A stretch of DNA of 64,000 nucleotides from CADEED01 sp035502995 (GCA_035502995.1 DATJTW010000073.1:47748-111747); one strand, 5' to 3'; positions 16,306 through 25,587 are shown, counted from the first letter of the stretch. Translations and numbers: made by a program. Notes: generated by a model from the letters alone, not told the origin.

Positions 16306-17319
16306 ATGCAGCCGATCCGCCGAATCCTGGTTGCGATCAAGGACCCCGCCGCGCGCGCATTGCCCGCCGTACACAAGGCCGCGCAGATCGCGAAAGGCCT
16401 GGGTGCGCAGCTCACGTTGTTCCACGACATCGCGACTCCGCTGTACGCGGAGACCTGGCAGCGCCGCGAAGTCGATCTGCGCTCGTGGCAGCGCGAAGTC
16501 CAGACGGCGCGGCGCGAGCAGCTAGAGAAGCTGGCGCGGCGCATCCGCAAGCACGACATCGACGTCGATGTCGCGGCCGACTGGGACTATCCACCCTACG
16601 AGGCGATCATCCGCAAGGCGCAGCGCGTCTCCGCGGACCTCGTCGTCATCGAGAACCGTCACGGCGCCGGGCAAGGCGCGGGCCAGGGCGCCGGCCGACA
16701 CCCGGCGCGCTGGTTGCTGTCGTACACCGACTGGGAGCTGCTGCGCCTCTGCCCGATGCCGGTCCTGCTGGTGAAGAACCGGAAGCTCTATCACCGGCCG
16801 CGCGTGCTGGCGGCGGTCGATCCCGCGCATCACTACGCGAAGCCGGCGGCGCTCGACCGGCAGATCCTGCGCGCCGGCGCGCAGCTCGTGCACGCGTTGC
16901 ACGGCGAGCTGCACGCGATCCATGCGTTCGCGCCGCCGGTGCCGCTGGCGCCGGCGATGCCGGACGGCCCGCTGGCCGACATCGGCGAGAGTTACGCGGC
17001 GCTCGAACGTCTCGCGAAGAAGCAGCTCGCGCGCGCGGTGGACGGCTTCGAGGTGAAACCCAGCCATCGCCACGTCGTCGAGGGGCGGCCCAACGAAGCC
17101 ATCCCGCGCACGGCGAAGCGGGAGCGCAGCGCGATCGTCGCGATGGGCGTGGTGTCGCGCTCGGGGCTGAAGCGGTTCTTCATCGGCAACACGGCCGAAT
17201 TCGTCATGGACGCCGTCACGGCGGACATCCTGGTCGTCAAGGGCGCGGACTTCCCGTCGCGCGTGCCGCGCGCGGGCCGCGGCGTCCAGGTCGTGGCGCT
17301 GCCGATCCTGCCGGGCTGA
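16306..17319 (+). CDS. tandem-domain universal stress protein (UspE type)
   Basis: A 337-residue cytoplasmic protein with two Usp domains. The first begins RRILVAIKDP, and the second HRPRVLAAVDPAHH near residue 170 and ends with GNTAEFVMDAVTADILVVKG, a typical Usp nucleotide-site end. The first domain's ATP loop is degenerate (NRHGAGQGAGQGAGRH). ATG 16288 adds six residues and is possible. It is convergent with the CBS-pair gene. Both types often belong to stress/low-oxygen regulons, in keeping with the FixLJ genes nearby. Confidence 0.85.
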   Translation: MQPIRRILVAIKDPAARALPAVHKAAQIAKGLGAQLTLFHDIATPLYAETWQRREVDLRSWQREVQTARREQLEKLARRIRKHDIDVDVAADWDYPPYEAIIRKAQRVSADLVVIENRHGAGQGAGQGAGRHPARWLLSYTDWELLRLCPMPVLLVKNRKLYHRPRVLAAVDPAHHYAKPAALDRQILRAGAQLVHALHGELHAIHAFAPPVPLAPAMPDGPLADIGESYAALERLAKKQLARAVDGFEVKPSHRHVVEGRPNEAIPRTAKRERSAIVAMGVVSRSGLKRFFIGNTAEFVMDAVTADILVVKGADFPSRVPRAGRGVQVVALPILPG

Positions 17320-17340
17320 TACCGGCCGGGGCCGGACGTC

Positions 17341-17802
17341 CTAACTAGCCTGTCCCTGCTCCCGCTCGCGCCACGAGTCGCGGCGTATCGGCGTCACCGG
17401 CGTCACCGGTCGCGTCGCGATGTGCTCGAAGATGTCGTCCAGCGCCAGGATCCCGGCGAGGCGTCCGCGGTCGTCGACCACCGGCACGCGGCGGATGGCG
17501 CCATTGCGCATGCGCAGCAACGCTTCTTCGATGGTGGCGGTGGACCAGACCGTGACGGGGTGGCGCGTCATGACGTCCTCCACCGGAACGTCGCGCGGAT
17601 CGGTTTCGCGCACGATGACCGCGGTGACGATGTCGCGATCGGTCAACATGCCGATGGGTCTCTCTCCGCCGTGGGCGCCGGCCGCTTCGACGACCACGAC
17701 GCTGCCCACATTCCGCTCGCGCATCATCCAGGCTGCAGTGGCGACTGTTTCATGGCGTCGCACGGTGACGACATGTCGCTGACAGAGCTCGAAGGCATTC
17801 AT
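17341..17802 (-). CDS. CBS-pair domain protein
   Basis: A 153-residue stand-alone CBS pair (Bateman module), which usually binds adenosine nucleotides. The two repeats run about 1-65 (AAWMMRERNVGSVVVVE) and 70-135 (VEEDVMTRHPVTVWSTATIEEALLRMRNGAIRRVPVVDDRGRLAGIL pattern). No catalytic domain is attached. It is 21 nt convergent with the Usp gene; regulation is unknown. Confidence 0.87.
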   Translation of the reverse strand: MNAFELCQRHVVTVRRHETVATAAWMMRERNVGSVVVVEAAGAHGGERPIGMLTDRDIVTAVIVRETDPRDVPVEDVMTRHPVTVWSTATIEEALLRMRNGAIRRVPVVDDRGRLAGILALDDIFEHIATRPVTPVTPIRRDSWREREQGQAS

Positions 17803-17929
17803 CGGTTGAACTCCCCTTCAACCCAGTGAAAAAAACTAATGGTCAAATGAATAACACCGCTCGCATTGATCCCTTTCAATAGGGACAATCACGCAGCCCC
17901 CGACCCCGATTCCAAGGAGTGGACACCCA

Positions 17930-18214
17930 ATGCCCCGTGAGAAGATTCCGACAAACGAAACCGCCGCGAAGCGCGCGCCCCGCAAGCCCTCGGTGAAGGC
18001 CGCCGTCAAGAAAGCGACGGCCGCTCCGCCCGAAGCCACGTCGTTCACCCCCTTCGTGGACCCGGAACGCCGCAGCGCCCTGATCGCCGAGGCGGCTTAC
18101 TACCGTGCCGAGAAGCGCGGTTTCGCGCCCGGCGGCGATGCCGAGGACTGGTTAGCCGCCGAATCCGAGGTCGACGCCCGCCTCCTGCGGGCCGCCTCGG
18201 CGCCGCGGGTCTAG
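17930..18214 (+). CDS. DUF2934 domain protein
   Basis: A 94-residue protein with a Lys/Ala/Pro-rich, low-complexity first half (KRAPRKPSVKAAVKKATAA) and a C-terminal DUF2934 module: IAEAAYYRAEKRGF, then DAEDWLAAESEVDARLL. DUF2934 proteins are small, common in proteobacteria and of unknown function. An AAGGAG ribosome site lies before the ATG. It precedes fixL by 34 nt and may share its transcript. Confidence 0.8.
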   Translation: MPREKIPTNETAAKRAPRKPSVKAAVKKATAAPPEATSFTPFVDPERRSALIAEAAYYRAEKRGFAPGGDAEDWLAAESEVDARLLRAASAPRV

Positions 18215-18248
18215 CAACCCCGCCTAACCAGAGTATCTTTGGCGTGGC

Positions 18249-19757
18249 ATGTCCACGCCGTCCGCCGACGTTCTCGCGGTCCTCGAGGCCACGTTCGATG
18301 CCGTCGTGATCATGGACGATCGCGGCCGCATCCTCGCGTTCAACCGGTCCGCGGAGGAGATGTTCGGCTATCGCACGGCCGACGCGCTGGGCCGCAACGT
18401 CAGCATGCTGATGACGGGCGTGGATCGCGCCACGCACGACGACAACCTGAAGCGTTATCTCGGCGGCGGCGAATCGCGCGTGCTCGGCAAGGGCCGCGAC
18501 GTGATGGTCCGGCACCGCGACGGCAGCGAATTCTCGGTGTTTCTCTCAGTGGGTCGTATTCCGAACACCGAGCCGCCGCAGTTCATCGGCTTCCTGCACG
18601 ACACCTCCCTCCGGCGCCGCGCCCTGGCGACGCTGCAGCACGAACGCGAGCTCAACCGCCTGTATCTCGATCTCGCGCAGGTGATGCTCGTCGCGACGGA
18701 TCGCGCCGGCGTCATCCAGCTCGTGAACCAGCGCGCCATCCGCGTGCTCGGCCGGCAGGAGGCCGACCTCATCGGCCAGCCCTGGGCCGACTGCTGCGTG
18801 GCGCCGCACGACCGGCCGCTGGCGCGCGCCGCCTACCGCGCGCTGCTGATGAGCGGCAGCGACGAGCCGCAGAGCTGCGAATACCACGTGCGCACGTTCG
18901 ACGGCGACGAACGCTTCGTCACCTGGCGCGGTGTCGCCTTGCGCGACGGCGGCGAGACGCCGACCGGCATCCTGCTGTCGGGCGAGGACATCACCGACCA
19001 GCGGCGCGCCGAGGGCGAGGCGCACAAGGCCATGGAGCGCATGAACAGCGTCGCGCGGCTCGCGACGATGGGCGAGATGGCCGCCGGCATCTCGCACGAG
19101 CTCAACCAGCCGTTGGCCGCGATCGCGAACTACGCCCAGGCCTGCGCGCGCCTGCTGCGGACGCCGGCGGCGGACCTGCCGGAGGTCACCGGCGCGCTCG
19201 ACCAGATCTCGTCGCAGGCGCTGCGCGCCGGCGAGATCATCCGCCGCATCCGCTCGCTCGTTCGCAACGAGGACGTGCGCCGCGAGCGCCACGACATCAA
19301 CGGACTGATCCGCGAGGTGCACGCGCTGCTGGCCACCGACGCCCGCGTCCACGACGGCCGCCTGATCCTCGACCTGGGCGAACCCCTGCCGCCGGTGACC
19401 GTGGACGGCGTGCAGATCCAGCAGGTGATGATGAACCTCGTGCACAACGCGTTCGAAGCCCAGGGCCTCGAACCGCACGACGGCGTCCCGTTCGAGGTGC
19501 GTATCGCCACCACCCTGACCGAAACCGGGGACGTCGAGGTGTCTGTCAGCGATTTCGGCCCGGGACTAGAAGGGGATGTGGAACAGAAGATATTCGAACC
19601 CTTTTTCACAACGAAGGCGACGGGGACGGGATTGGGGCTCGCGATCAGTCGCTCGATCATCAAGGCGCACGACGCGCGGCTTGGCTACCGAGCCAACCAG
19701 CCGCGGGGTGCGTGCTTCTTTTTCGTCCTTCCAGCGCTTCAGGAGGCCTCGAGATGA
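18249..19757 (+). CDS. fixL: FixL-like oxygen-sensing histidine kinase (heme PAS)
   Basis: A 502-residue soluble sensor kinase with two PAS domains (about 8-130 and 140-260), HisKA and HATPase_c. The first PAS keeps the FixL heme pocket: His63 in DRATHDDNLKRY, Arg69 and Arg83 in LGKGR. The spacing (+6, +20) equals that of His200, Arg206 and Arg220 in Bradyrhizobium FixL. The phospho-acceptor is His283 in ISHELNQPLAAI; the N-box is NLVHNAFEA and a G-box GTGLGLAIS is present. No membrane helix is seen. The ATGA overlap with fixJ couples the pair. Confidence 0.88.
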   Translation: MSTPSADVLAVLEATFDAVVIMDDRGRILAFNRSAEEMFGYRTADALGRNVSMLMTGVDRATHDDNLKRYLGGGESRVLGKGRDVMVRHRDGSEFSVFLSVGRIPNTEPPQFIGFLHDTSLRRRALATLQHERELNRLYLDLAQVMLVATDRAGVIQLVNQRAIRVLGRQEADLIGQPWADCCVAPHDRPLARAAYRALLMSGSDEPQSCEYHVRTFDGDERFVTWRGVALRDGGETPTGILLSGEDITDQRRAEGEAHKAMERMNSVARLATMGEMAAGISHELNQPLAAIANYAQACARLLRTPAADLPEVTGALDQISSQALRAGEIIRRIRSLVRNEDVRRERHDINGLIREVHALLATDARVHDGRLILDLGEPLPPVTVDGVQIQQVMMNLVHNAFEAQGLEPHDGVPFEVRIATTLTETGDVEVSVSDFGPGLEGDVEQKIFEPFFTTKATGTGLGLAISRSIIKAHDARLGYRANQPRGACFFFVLPALQEASR

Positions 19758-20365
19758 AGGATCTGCCGTCAACGGTATTCGTGGTGGACGACGACGACGC
19801 TGTCCGAAATTCCCTCAAGCTGCTGCTCAAGTCCGCAGGGATCGCGGCCGAGTCTGCGGCGTCCGCCCAGGAATTCCTGTCGACCTACGATTCTTCGCAA
19901 CCGGGCTGCCTGGTGCTCGACGTGCGCATGCCGGGCATGAGCGGTCTCGAGATGCAGCACGAGCTCAACGTCCGGGGCGCGATCATCCCGGTGATCTTCA
20001 TCAGCGGCCACGGCGACATCCCCATGGCCGTGGAAGCGATGCAGCATGGCGCGTTCGATTTCCTGCAGAAGCCGTTCCGCGACCAGGACCTGCTCGACCG
20101 CGTACAGCGCGCGCTGGCGCGCGACGCGGAGAACCGGACGCGCCTGCGGCTGACCGATCGCATCCGCGAACGTCTCTCGACGCTCAGCCCGCGCGAACGC
20201 GAGGTGCTTCAGCTCGTGACGCAGGGCAAGGCGAACAAGATGGTCGCCGGCGATCTCGGCGTGAGCCAACGTACGGTGGAGATCCATCGCGCGCACGTCA
20301 TGCAGAAGATGGAAGCCGGTTCGCTGGCAGAGCTCGTCCGCATGATGATGACGGTGGCGCAATGA
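19754..20365 (+). CDS. fixJ: FixJ-like response regulator
   Basis: A 203-residue receiver plus LuxR-type HTH. The acidic pocket is VDDDDA, the phospho-Asp is Asp56 (LVLDVRMPG), and the conserved Lys is in FLQKPF. The HTH reads LSPREREVLQLVTQGKANKMVAGDLGVSQRTVEIHR. An AGGAGG ribosome site precedes the ATG, which overlaps the fixL stop. It is the expected partner of FixL. No fix or nif genes are visible, so microaerobic respiration or heme genes are likelier targets. Confidence 0.9.
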   Translation: MKDLPSTVFVVDDDDAVRNSLKLLLKSAGIAAESAASAQEFLSTYDSSQPGCLVLDVRMPGMSGLEMQHELNVRGAIIPVIFISGHGDIPMAVEAMQHGAFDFLQKPFRDQDLLDRVQRALARDAENRTRLRLTDRIRERLSTLSPREREVLQLVTQGKANKMVAGDLGVSQRTVEIHRAHVMQKMEAGSLAELVRMMMTVAQ

Positions 20366-20453
20366 CCGACACGCGCCGATAAATTTTCGTCAATTCAAAG
20401 GTGAAAAAATACCTATTCCAGCGGGTGGGAACGGGTGCAAAACTCGCGCCCGC

Positions 20454-20861
20454 ATGGTGGGGCCATCTCAAAACGGACGTGATGCCCCGGCTGATGATGC
20501 GGCGCGCGAGCGCACGATCATCGTCGCCGGGCGCTCGTCGCTGCGCACGCGCGAAGTGCTGAACGCGCTGGCGGGCTTTCGCAACGTCATCTGGCCCACG
20601 TCGCTCGAATCCACGCTCGCGGAGACCGGCGCGGTCACCGCGGGTTGTCTGGTGATCGCCGACGACCTGCGCGAAGAACCCATCGACGACCTGCTCGTCG
20701 AAGCGCGCGAGCTGCAGCGCAACCTGCCGATCTTCGTGATCACGGACAGCGACGACGTCGCGGAAGCGGTGTCCGCGATGCGGCACGGTGCCACGGCGGT
20801 CATCGAGCTGCCGCGTTCGTATTCGACGCTGCGCGACGAAGTGTCGCGCGCGATGCAGTGA
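20454..20861 (+). CDS. degenerate receiver-domain protein
   Basis: A 135-residue protein with a response-regulator receiver fold but weakened chemistry. The beta-3 segment reads CLVIADDLREEPIDDLL and the beta-5 Lys-Pro is replaced by ELPRSY. Helix 4 (AEAVSAMRHGATAVIEL) is like FixJ receivers (AVEAMQHGAFDFLQK). It has no output domain. It lies 88 nt after fixJ and may act as a phosphate-independent partner or sink; this is inference. Confidence 0.65.
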   Translation: MVGPSQNGRDAPADDAARERTIIVAGRSSLRTREVLNALAGFRNVIWPTSLESTLAETGAVTAGCLVIADDLREEPIDDLLVEARELQRNLPIFVITDSDDVAEAVSAMRHGATAVIELPRSYSTLRDEVSRAMQ

Positions 20862-21043
20862 ATGCATCGCAGCAGTTTCATCGGCACGTAATCCGTACTT
20901 AATCTGCCGTCCGGTAGATTCGTCGCCAGCCTTCCGCGCTTTTCACGACACGCGTCGTAGGACTCGTCCGGATTGACGGCCTAAGACCGCGGGAGAACAC
21001 TCGTCCGACAATGCCGACGCTGGAGCGTCGCGCGGAGCGGTCC

Positions 21044-21496
21044 ATGTCAGCACAACTCGCAGAGATCCTGCCGCTCGTCCTCCCCGAACCCGCCAGCCGG
21101 GGCCTCGTCCTGCACGTCGACGACGACGAAGCCGTGCGCCGCTCGACCGCGATGCTGATGCGCACGATGGGCTACGACACGCGCGAAGCCGCGAGCGGTG
21201 CCCAGGCGCTGGCGCAGGCGCCGGCGTTGCGCGGCCGGCTCGACGTGCTGATCGTCGATTATCACCTCGACGCCGAGATGACCGGCACGGAAGTCGCCGA
21301 GGAATATGCCAGGTTGTTAGGCCACGCGGTGCCGACGATCATCCTGACCGGCGATCCGGCGAATGCCGAGGTGCCGTGGCTGGCCGATGCGCCGGTGTGG
21401 GTGGCGCGCAAGCCGCTGTCGCCCGACACGCTGCTGGCCGCGCTGCCGCCGCTCGTCGCCTTCCGGCGCGCCGTCGCCGCCGCGAGCACGCGCTGA
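21044..21496 (+). CDS. stand-alone receiver-domain protein
   Basis: A 150-residue single receiver. The acidic pocket is HVDDDEAV, the phospho-Asp is in VLIVDYHLD, the switch Thr in IILTGD, and the Lys in VARKPLSP, so phosphorylation should work. There is no output domain. ATG 21044 has GGAG upstream; ATG 21011 is an alternative. The DYHLD...TG pattern resembles receivers of hybrid kinase/phytochrome-type systems. It may share the FixL phosphorelay. Confidence 0.75.
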   Translation: MSAQLAEILPLVLPEPASRGLVLHVDDDEAVRRSTAMLMRTMGYDTREAASGAQALAQAPALRGRLDVLIVDYHLDAEMTGTEVAEEYARLLGHAVPTIILTGDPANAEVPWLADAPVWVARKPLSPDTLLAALPPLVAFRRAVAAASTR

Positions 21497-21520
21497 CGGC
21501 GAGAGCGTTCTCGCGCCGCT

Positions 21521-22345
21521 TCAGGTGCGCGGGGTGTAGAGCGGCAGCACGACGGGCAGCCGCTTCTCGATGGCCTTGATGCGGTCGTCCGGCGCCGGGT
21601 GTGTGCTGAGAAATTTCGGCGTGCCGCCCTGCTCCGCCGCGCTCATCTTCTTCCACAACGTCAGCGCCGCGCGCGGGTCGTAGCCGGCGCGCGCCATCAG
21701 CTCGAGGCCGATCCGGTCGGCCTCGGATTCCTGTTCCCGGCTGAACGGCAGCTGGAACGTCACTTGGCCCACCATGTTCGCGATGTTCGTCACGCCTTCG
21801 CTGGCGCCGGTGGCGGCCGCTGCGCCGGCCAGCACGAGCTGCTGCGCATACGTGCGCGACACGCGTTCGCGCGTGTGTTCGCGCAAGGCGTGCGCGACTT
21901 CGTGCGCGAGCACGGTGGCCAGCTCGGCGTCCGAGAGATCGAGTTTGTCGATGAGGCCCGAGTACACCATGATGCGGCCGCCCGGCATGCAGTACGCGTT
22001 CAACTCGTCGGTCTGCTGGACGTTGAACTGCCAGCTCCAGCCGATGGCGTCCTGGCGGAACGTCGGCGTCGCCGCGACGATGCGCTTCGCGACGTTCGTG
22101 ACGCGCGCGAGCTGCGCCGGATTCTTGTTGAGCGTGCCCTTCTCGCGCGCCGCCTTCAGCTCGGCCTCGTAAGCCTGCGCGGCGCCTTCCTCGATCGCGT
22201 CGTTGGACACGAGCATCTGCTGCTTGCGATCGACGCCGACGGCGCCGGCGCTCGTCGTCTTGACGGTCTCGCACCCGCTGGCCGCGAACAGCGCCGCGGC
22301 GGTGACGAGCAGCAGCACCCTGGTGTTCTTCGTGGGCGTTTTCAT
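21521..22345 (-). CDS. M48 family metalloprotease lipoprotein (LoiP/YggG-like)
   Basis: A 274-residue lipoprotein (lipobox AASGC near residue 26) with the zinc motif HEVAH and the third ligand Glu in EQESEADRIG. The final part (PKFLSTHPAPDDRIKAIEKRLP) is typical of M48B/M48C envelope proteases that degrade misfolded outer-membrane proteins. ATG 22345 (MKTPTKN) starts the signal peptide; ATG 22354 is possible. It is convergent with the receiver gene. Confidence 0.87.
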   Translation of the reverse strand: MKTPTKNTRVLLLVTAAALFAASGCETVKTTSAGAVGVDRKQQMLVSNDAIEEGAAQAYEAELKAAREKGTLNKNPAQLARVTNVAKRIVAATPTFRQDAIGWSWQFNVQQTDELNAYCMPGGRIMVYSGLIDKLDLSDAELATVLAHEVAHALREHTRERVSRTYAQQLVLAGAAAATGASEGVTNIANMVGQVTFQLPFSREQESEADRIGLELMARAGYDPRAALTLWKKMSAAEQGGTPKFLSTHPAPDDRIKAIEKRLPVVLPLYTPRT

Positions 22346-22354
22346 GCCGCGCAA

Positions 22355-22706
22355 TCTGCGGGCATCGCGCCCGGCGCGACAGTCGAAAAACGCGAAAGTT
22401 GTTAGCCAGCGGTTTCCTACGGGAGCGCTACCGGCAACCCCCGCTTGTTAGGTCCGTGAAGCGCGTCGCAAAAAGCGTCGCGCGGAACATACACGCGCGA
22501 TTCGCGCGTGCGCGCGGGCTGGCCCGCATCCGGGCGAGAAAATTCCGGCCAATCAGGGGGTTGTCGCCGATGAGACGTCTGCCATTGTCACCGGTGTCAT
22601 TTCTGTGGGATAAAGCCCGCCATCGTTCCGCGCCAGATTTCGTTCGAGGAATCCAACACCGTCGTACTCCCGCTCCCGCAGGGGCGGCTTCGCAGAGGGG
22701 CAGACC
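22355..22706. other. 352-nt intergenic region upstream of the TonB receptor
   Basis: No gene is seen. It separates the divergent M48 protease and TonB-receptor genes. It holds one LacI-type operator (22586-22599) overlapping a plausible sigma-70 promoter: -35 TTGTCA 22585-22590, 18-nt spacer, -10 GATAAA 22609-22614. The part near 22470-22530 is rich in GCGCG and CGCGCGATTCGCGCG-like short palindromes with no clear role. Confidence 0.5.
22586..22599. promoter_or_regulatory. LacI-type operator upstream of the pectin-locus TonB receptor
   Basis: TGTCACCGGTGTCA is a 14-bp near-perfect palindrome (one mismatched pair) centred on CCGG. The same core, TGACACCGGT, recurs at 29453 and 31584. It overlaps the -35 region of the receptor promoter, a repressing position. 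The likely binder is the LacI-family protein encoded at 30395. Confidence 0.65.
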
Positions 22707-25526
22707 ATGACCGATTCGATCGCAAACGCCATCAATAAAGCCATTTTCCGCAGCGCCGCCCGGTTGACCGCGGCCAGCGCGCTGCTCGGTTTCGCCATCG
22801 CCGCGCAGGCGCAGACCGCGCCGTCGGACGACGCATCGGGCGGTGCCGAGACCGTCGAAGAGGTGGTGGTAACCGGTTTCCGAGCGAGCCTCGACGCCGC
22901 GCTGTCCGACAAGAAGGCCGCGTCCGGCGCGATCGATTCGATACACGCCGAGGACATCGCGAAATTCCCGGACTCCAACCTCGCCGAGTCGGTGCAGCGC
23001 ATCCCCGGCGTGTCGATCGCGCGTGATGCCGGCGAGGGCCGCAACATCTCCGTGCGCGGTCTAGGCCCGCAGTTCACGCGCGTGCGCATCAACGGCATGG
23101 AGGCGATGAGCACCACCGGCGGCACCGACAGCTCCGGCGGCGCGAACCGCAACCGGCAGTTCGACTTCAACGTGTTCGCGTCGGAGCTTTTCAACAGCAT
23201 CACCGCGCGCAAGACCGCGTCGGCCGACGTCGACGAAGGTTCGCTCGGCGCCACGGTCGACCTGCGCACCGCGCGCCCGTTCGACTTCAAGGAATTCACG
23301 GTGGTCGGCGGTCTCAAGGCCGCGTACAACGATCTCGGCGAAGACGTCGATCCGCGCGCGACGTTCCTCATCAGCAACACGTTCGGCGACGGCCACTTCG
23401 GCGTGTTGTTCTCGGCGGCTTACGCCGAGCGCAATCTCATCGAGGAAGGCGCGAGCACCGTGCGCTGGGACCAGGGCAGCAGCGTGCAGGGCTTCGCGAC
23501 GTCGAACCCGACCGGCGCGACGATGGCGCAGGTGAACGCGGCGTTCCATCCGCGCATCCCGCGCTACGGCCGGCTCACGCACGAGCAGGACCGCCTCGGC
23601 CTCACGACGTCGTTCCAGTGGCAGCCGAACGACGCGAACCTCGTCAACCTCGACGTGTTGTATTCCGATTTCAACGCGAAGCGCGACGAGAACTTCCTCG
23701 AAGCGTTTTCGTTCAGCCGCAACCAGTCGCAGGGCGGCAAGCCGCAGACGTCGGTGCTACAGGCCGAGATCGACGACAACGGCACGATGACCTACGGCCT
23801 GTTCAACGACGTCGACATCCGCTCCGAATCGCGCCACGACGAGCTCGAGACGAAGTTCTACTCCGTCGCACTGTCCGGCTCGCACCAGTTGAGCGACTCA
23901 TGGTCGTTGAACGAAACGGTCGGCTACTCGCGCTCGGACTTCAACAACCCGATCCAGACGACGATCACGCTCGACCGGTCGAACACCGACGGCTATTCGT
24001 ACGACTACCGCGACAGCAGCCGCCTGCCGGCATTCAACTACGGGTTCGACGTCACCAACCCGGGCAACTGGGTGTTCGGCACGTTCTCGGGCGGTTCGTC
24101 CGAGATCCGCATCCGCCCGCAGGGCGTCGACAACACGTTCCAGGTGGCAAAGGTCGACCTGCAGTGGAAGGCGTCGGACGCGCTCTCGGTGAAGTTCGGT
24201 CTCGACTACAAGGACTACGACTTCGTCTCGTGGGAAGCGCGCCGCGCGGCGGAAGGCGCCATCCCGGCGCTGCCGGCCGGCAAGACGCTCGCCAGCATGA
24301 CGGAGGTGTTGTCCGGCTTCGGCTCCGGCCTCGACATCCCGGCCGGCACGCCGACGGCCTGGCTGATGCCCAACTACCAGGCGTTCGTCGACACCTTCGA
24401 CATCTACAGCAACACCGGCACGTTCGCGCTCGGCACGATCAACAACGCGTCCGCGCGCGGCAACAATCGCGCGGTCAACGAGAAGGACAAGGGCGCGTTC
24501 GTGCAGGCCGCGTTCAACATGGACTGGGGCATCCCGGTGCGCGGCGACCTGGGCGTGCGCTACGTGCGCACGGAGCAGACGTCGGAAGGGTACGTCCCTG
24601 CTTCCGTTGTCACACGCGCAGTGGCGGAGAACGAGTACTCGGACGTGTTGCCGTCGTTGAACCTCGTCGCCGAGTTCACGCCGGACCTGCTGCTGCGCTT
24701 CGGCGCCGCGAAGGTGATGACGCGGCCGGCGCTGGGCCAGATCACGCCCGGCGGCTCCATCAACCTGGTCGGCGTGCTCAGCGTCGCGACCGGCAACCCG
24801 CTGCTGAAGCCGACGCGCGCCAAGACCTACGACCTCGGTCTCGAGTGGTATTTCTCGGAAGGATCGCTGCTGTCGGGCGCGGTGTTCTACAAGGACATCG
24901 ACACCTTCGTGCAGACCATCGTCGAGCCGATCGTGTTCAACCAGTCCGGCCTGCCGCTCGACCTGCTCGCCGGCACGACGCTGAACGGCAGCGAGTCGTT
25001 CAACTTCACGCGCCCGGTCAACACCGAGGGCGGTCCGCTGAAGGGGTTCGAAGTGAACTTCCAGCAGCAGTTCAAGTTCCTGCCCGGCAAGCTGAGCAAC
25101 ATGGGCGCGCTGCTCAACTACACGTACGTCGACTCGAAGATCGACTACGTGACCAGCACGGTGGTCGGCGCGCCGACCGTCGAGAACGACCTGGTGAACC
25201 TGTCGAAGAACGCCTGGAACGCGACGCTGTACTACGAGGCCGACGGGCTCAGCCTGCGCACCTCGGCGTCGTATCGCGACCGGTATCTCACGCTGGTGCC
25301 GGCTTCCAACGCGCCGACGATCCAGGACGCCGAGGGCACGAACGAGACGCTGAACGTCGACTTCTCGGCCTCGTACGCGTTCAACGATCACCTGACGGTG
25401 TCGCTGGAAGCGTTGAACCTCACCGACGAGGTGAACGACCAGTTCATCGACACGAGCGCCGACCGCGAGGTGGTGTACACGCACACGGGCCGGCAGTTGT
25501 TCGTGGGCGCGCGCTACAAGTTCTGA
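22707..25526 (+). CDS. TonB-dependent receptor (carbohydrate type)
   Basis: A 939-residue outer-membrane receptor. The signal peptide ends AAQAQ near residue 36; the TonB box region is EEVVVTGFRASL. The plug domain contains FPDSNLAESVQRIPGVSI and the barrel ends in a C-terminal Phe (LFVGARYKF). The FRASL/IPGVSIARDAGEGR pattern is typical of the large receptors of Xanthomonas/Caulobacter-like bacteria that import oligosaccharides. The pectinase neighbours and the shared operator suggest oligogalacturonate uptake. A terminator-like hairpin follows. Confidence 0.9.
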   Translation: MTDSIANAINKAIFRSAARLTAASALLGFAIAAQAQTAPSDDASGGAETVEEVVVTGFRASLDAALSDKKAASGAIDSIHAEDIAKFPDSNLAESVQRIPGVSIARDAGEGRNISVRGLGPQFTRVRINGMEAMSTTGGTDSSGGANRNRQFDFNVFASELFNSITARKTASADVDEGSLGATVDLRTARPFDFKEFTVVGGLKAAYNDLGEDVDPRATFLISNTFGDGHFGVLFSAAYAERNLIEEGASTVRWDQGSSVQGFATSNPTGATMAQVNAAFHPRIPRYGRLTHEQDRLGLTTSFQWQPNDANLVNLDVLYSDFNAKRDENFLEAFSFSRNQSQGGKPQTSVLQAEIDDNGTMTYGLFNDVDIRSESRHDELETKFYSVALSGSHQLSDSWSLNETVGYSRSDFNNPIQTTITLDRSNTDGYSYDYRDSSRLPAFNYGFDVTNPGNWVFGTFSGGSSEIRIRPQGVDNTFQVAKVDLQWKASDALSVKFGLDYKDYDFVSWEARRAAEGAIPALPAGKTLASMTEVLSGFGSGLDIPAGTPTAWLMPNYQAFVDTFDIYSNTGTFALGTINNASARGNNRAVNEKDKGAFVQAAFNMDWGIPVRGDLGVRYVRTEQTSEGYVPASVVTRAVAENEYSDVLPSLNLVAEFTPDLLLRFGAAKVMTRPALGQITPGGSINLVGVLSVATGNPLLKPTRAKTYDLGLEWYFSEGSLLSGAVFYKDIDTFVQTIVEPIVFNQSGLPLDLLAGTTLNGSESFNFTRPVNTEGGPLKGFEVNFQQQFKFLPGKLSNMGALLNYTYVDSKIDYVTSTVVGAPTVENDLVNLSKNAWNATLYYEADGLSLRTSASYRDRYLTLVPASNAPTIQDAEGTNETLNVDFSASYAFNDHLTVSLEALNLTDEVNDQFIDTSADREVVYTHTGRQLFVGARYKF

Positions 25527-25535
25527 TCCAGCGTT

Positions 25536-25574
25536 GGCAACGGGGACGGGGCGTTCGCTCCGTTCCCGTTTGCC
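25536..25574 (+). terminator. hairpin after the TonB receptor gene
   Basis: The arms GGCAACGGGGACGG and CCGTTCCCGTTTGCC pair with one bulge around a ~10-nt loop, starting 10 nt after the receptor stop. There is no clear T-run, so it may be a processing or mRNA-stability hairpin rather than a true terminator. Confidence 0.5.
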
Positions 25575-25587
25575 ACATACTCGCCGC

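Noticed and set aside
14484..17348. A 954-codon plus-strand open frame across the patatin and Usp genes
   Set aside because: It is Arg/Ala/Gly-rich with no motif. The two real genes in other frames explain the region.
18249..20365. Assignment of the FixLJ pair to nitrogen fixation
   Set aside because: No nif, fixABCX or fixNOQP genes are visible. Only the oxygen-sensor role is supported.
22440..22530. CG-rich short palindromes upstream of the TonB receptor as a small RNA or origin
   Set aside because: There is no DnaA-box-like AT stretch and no terminator. The palindromes are of the kind common in high-GC DNA.
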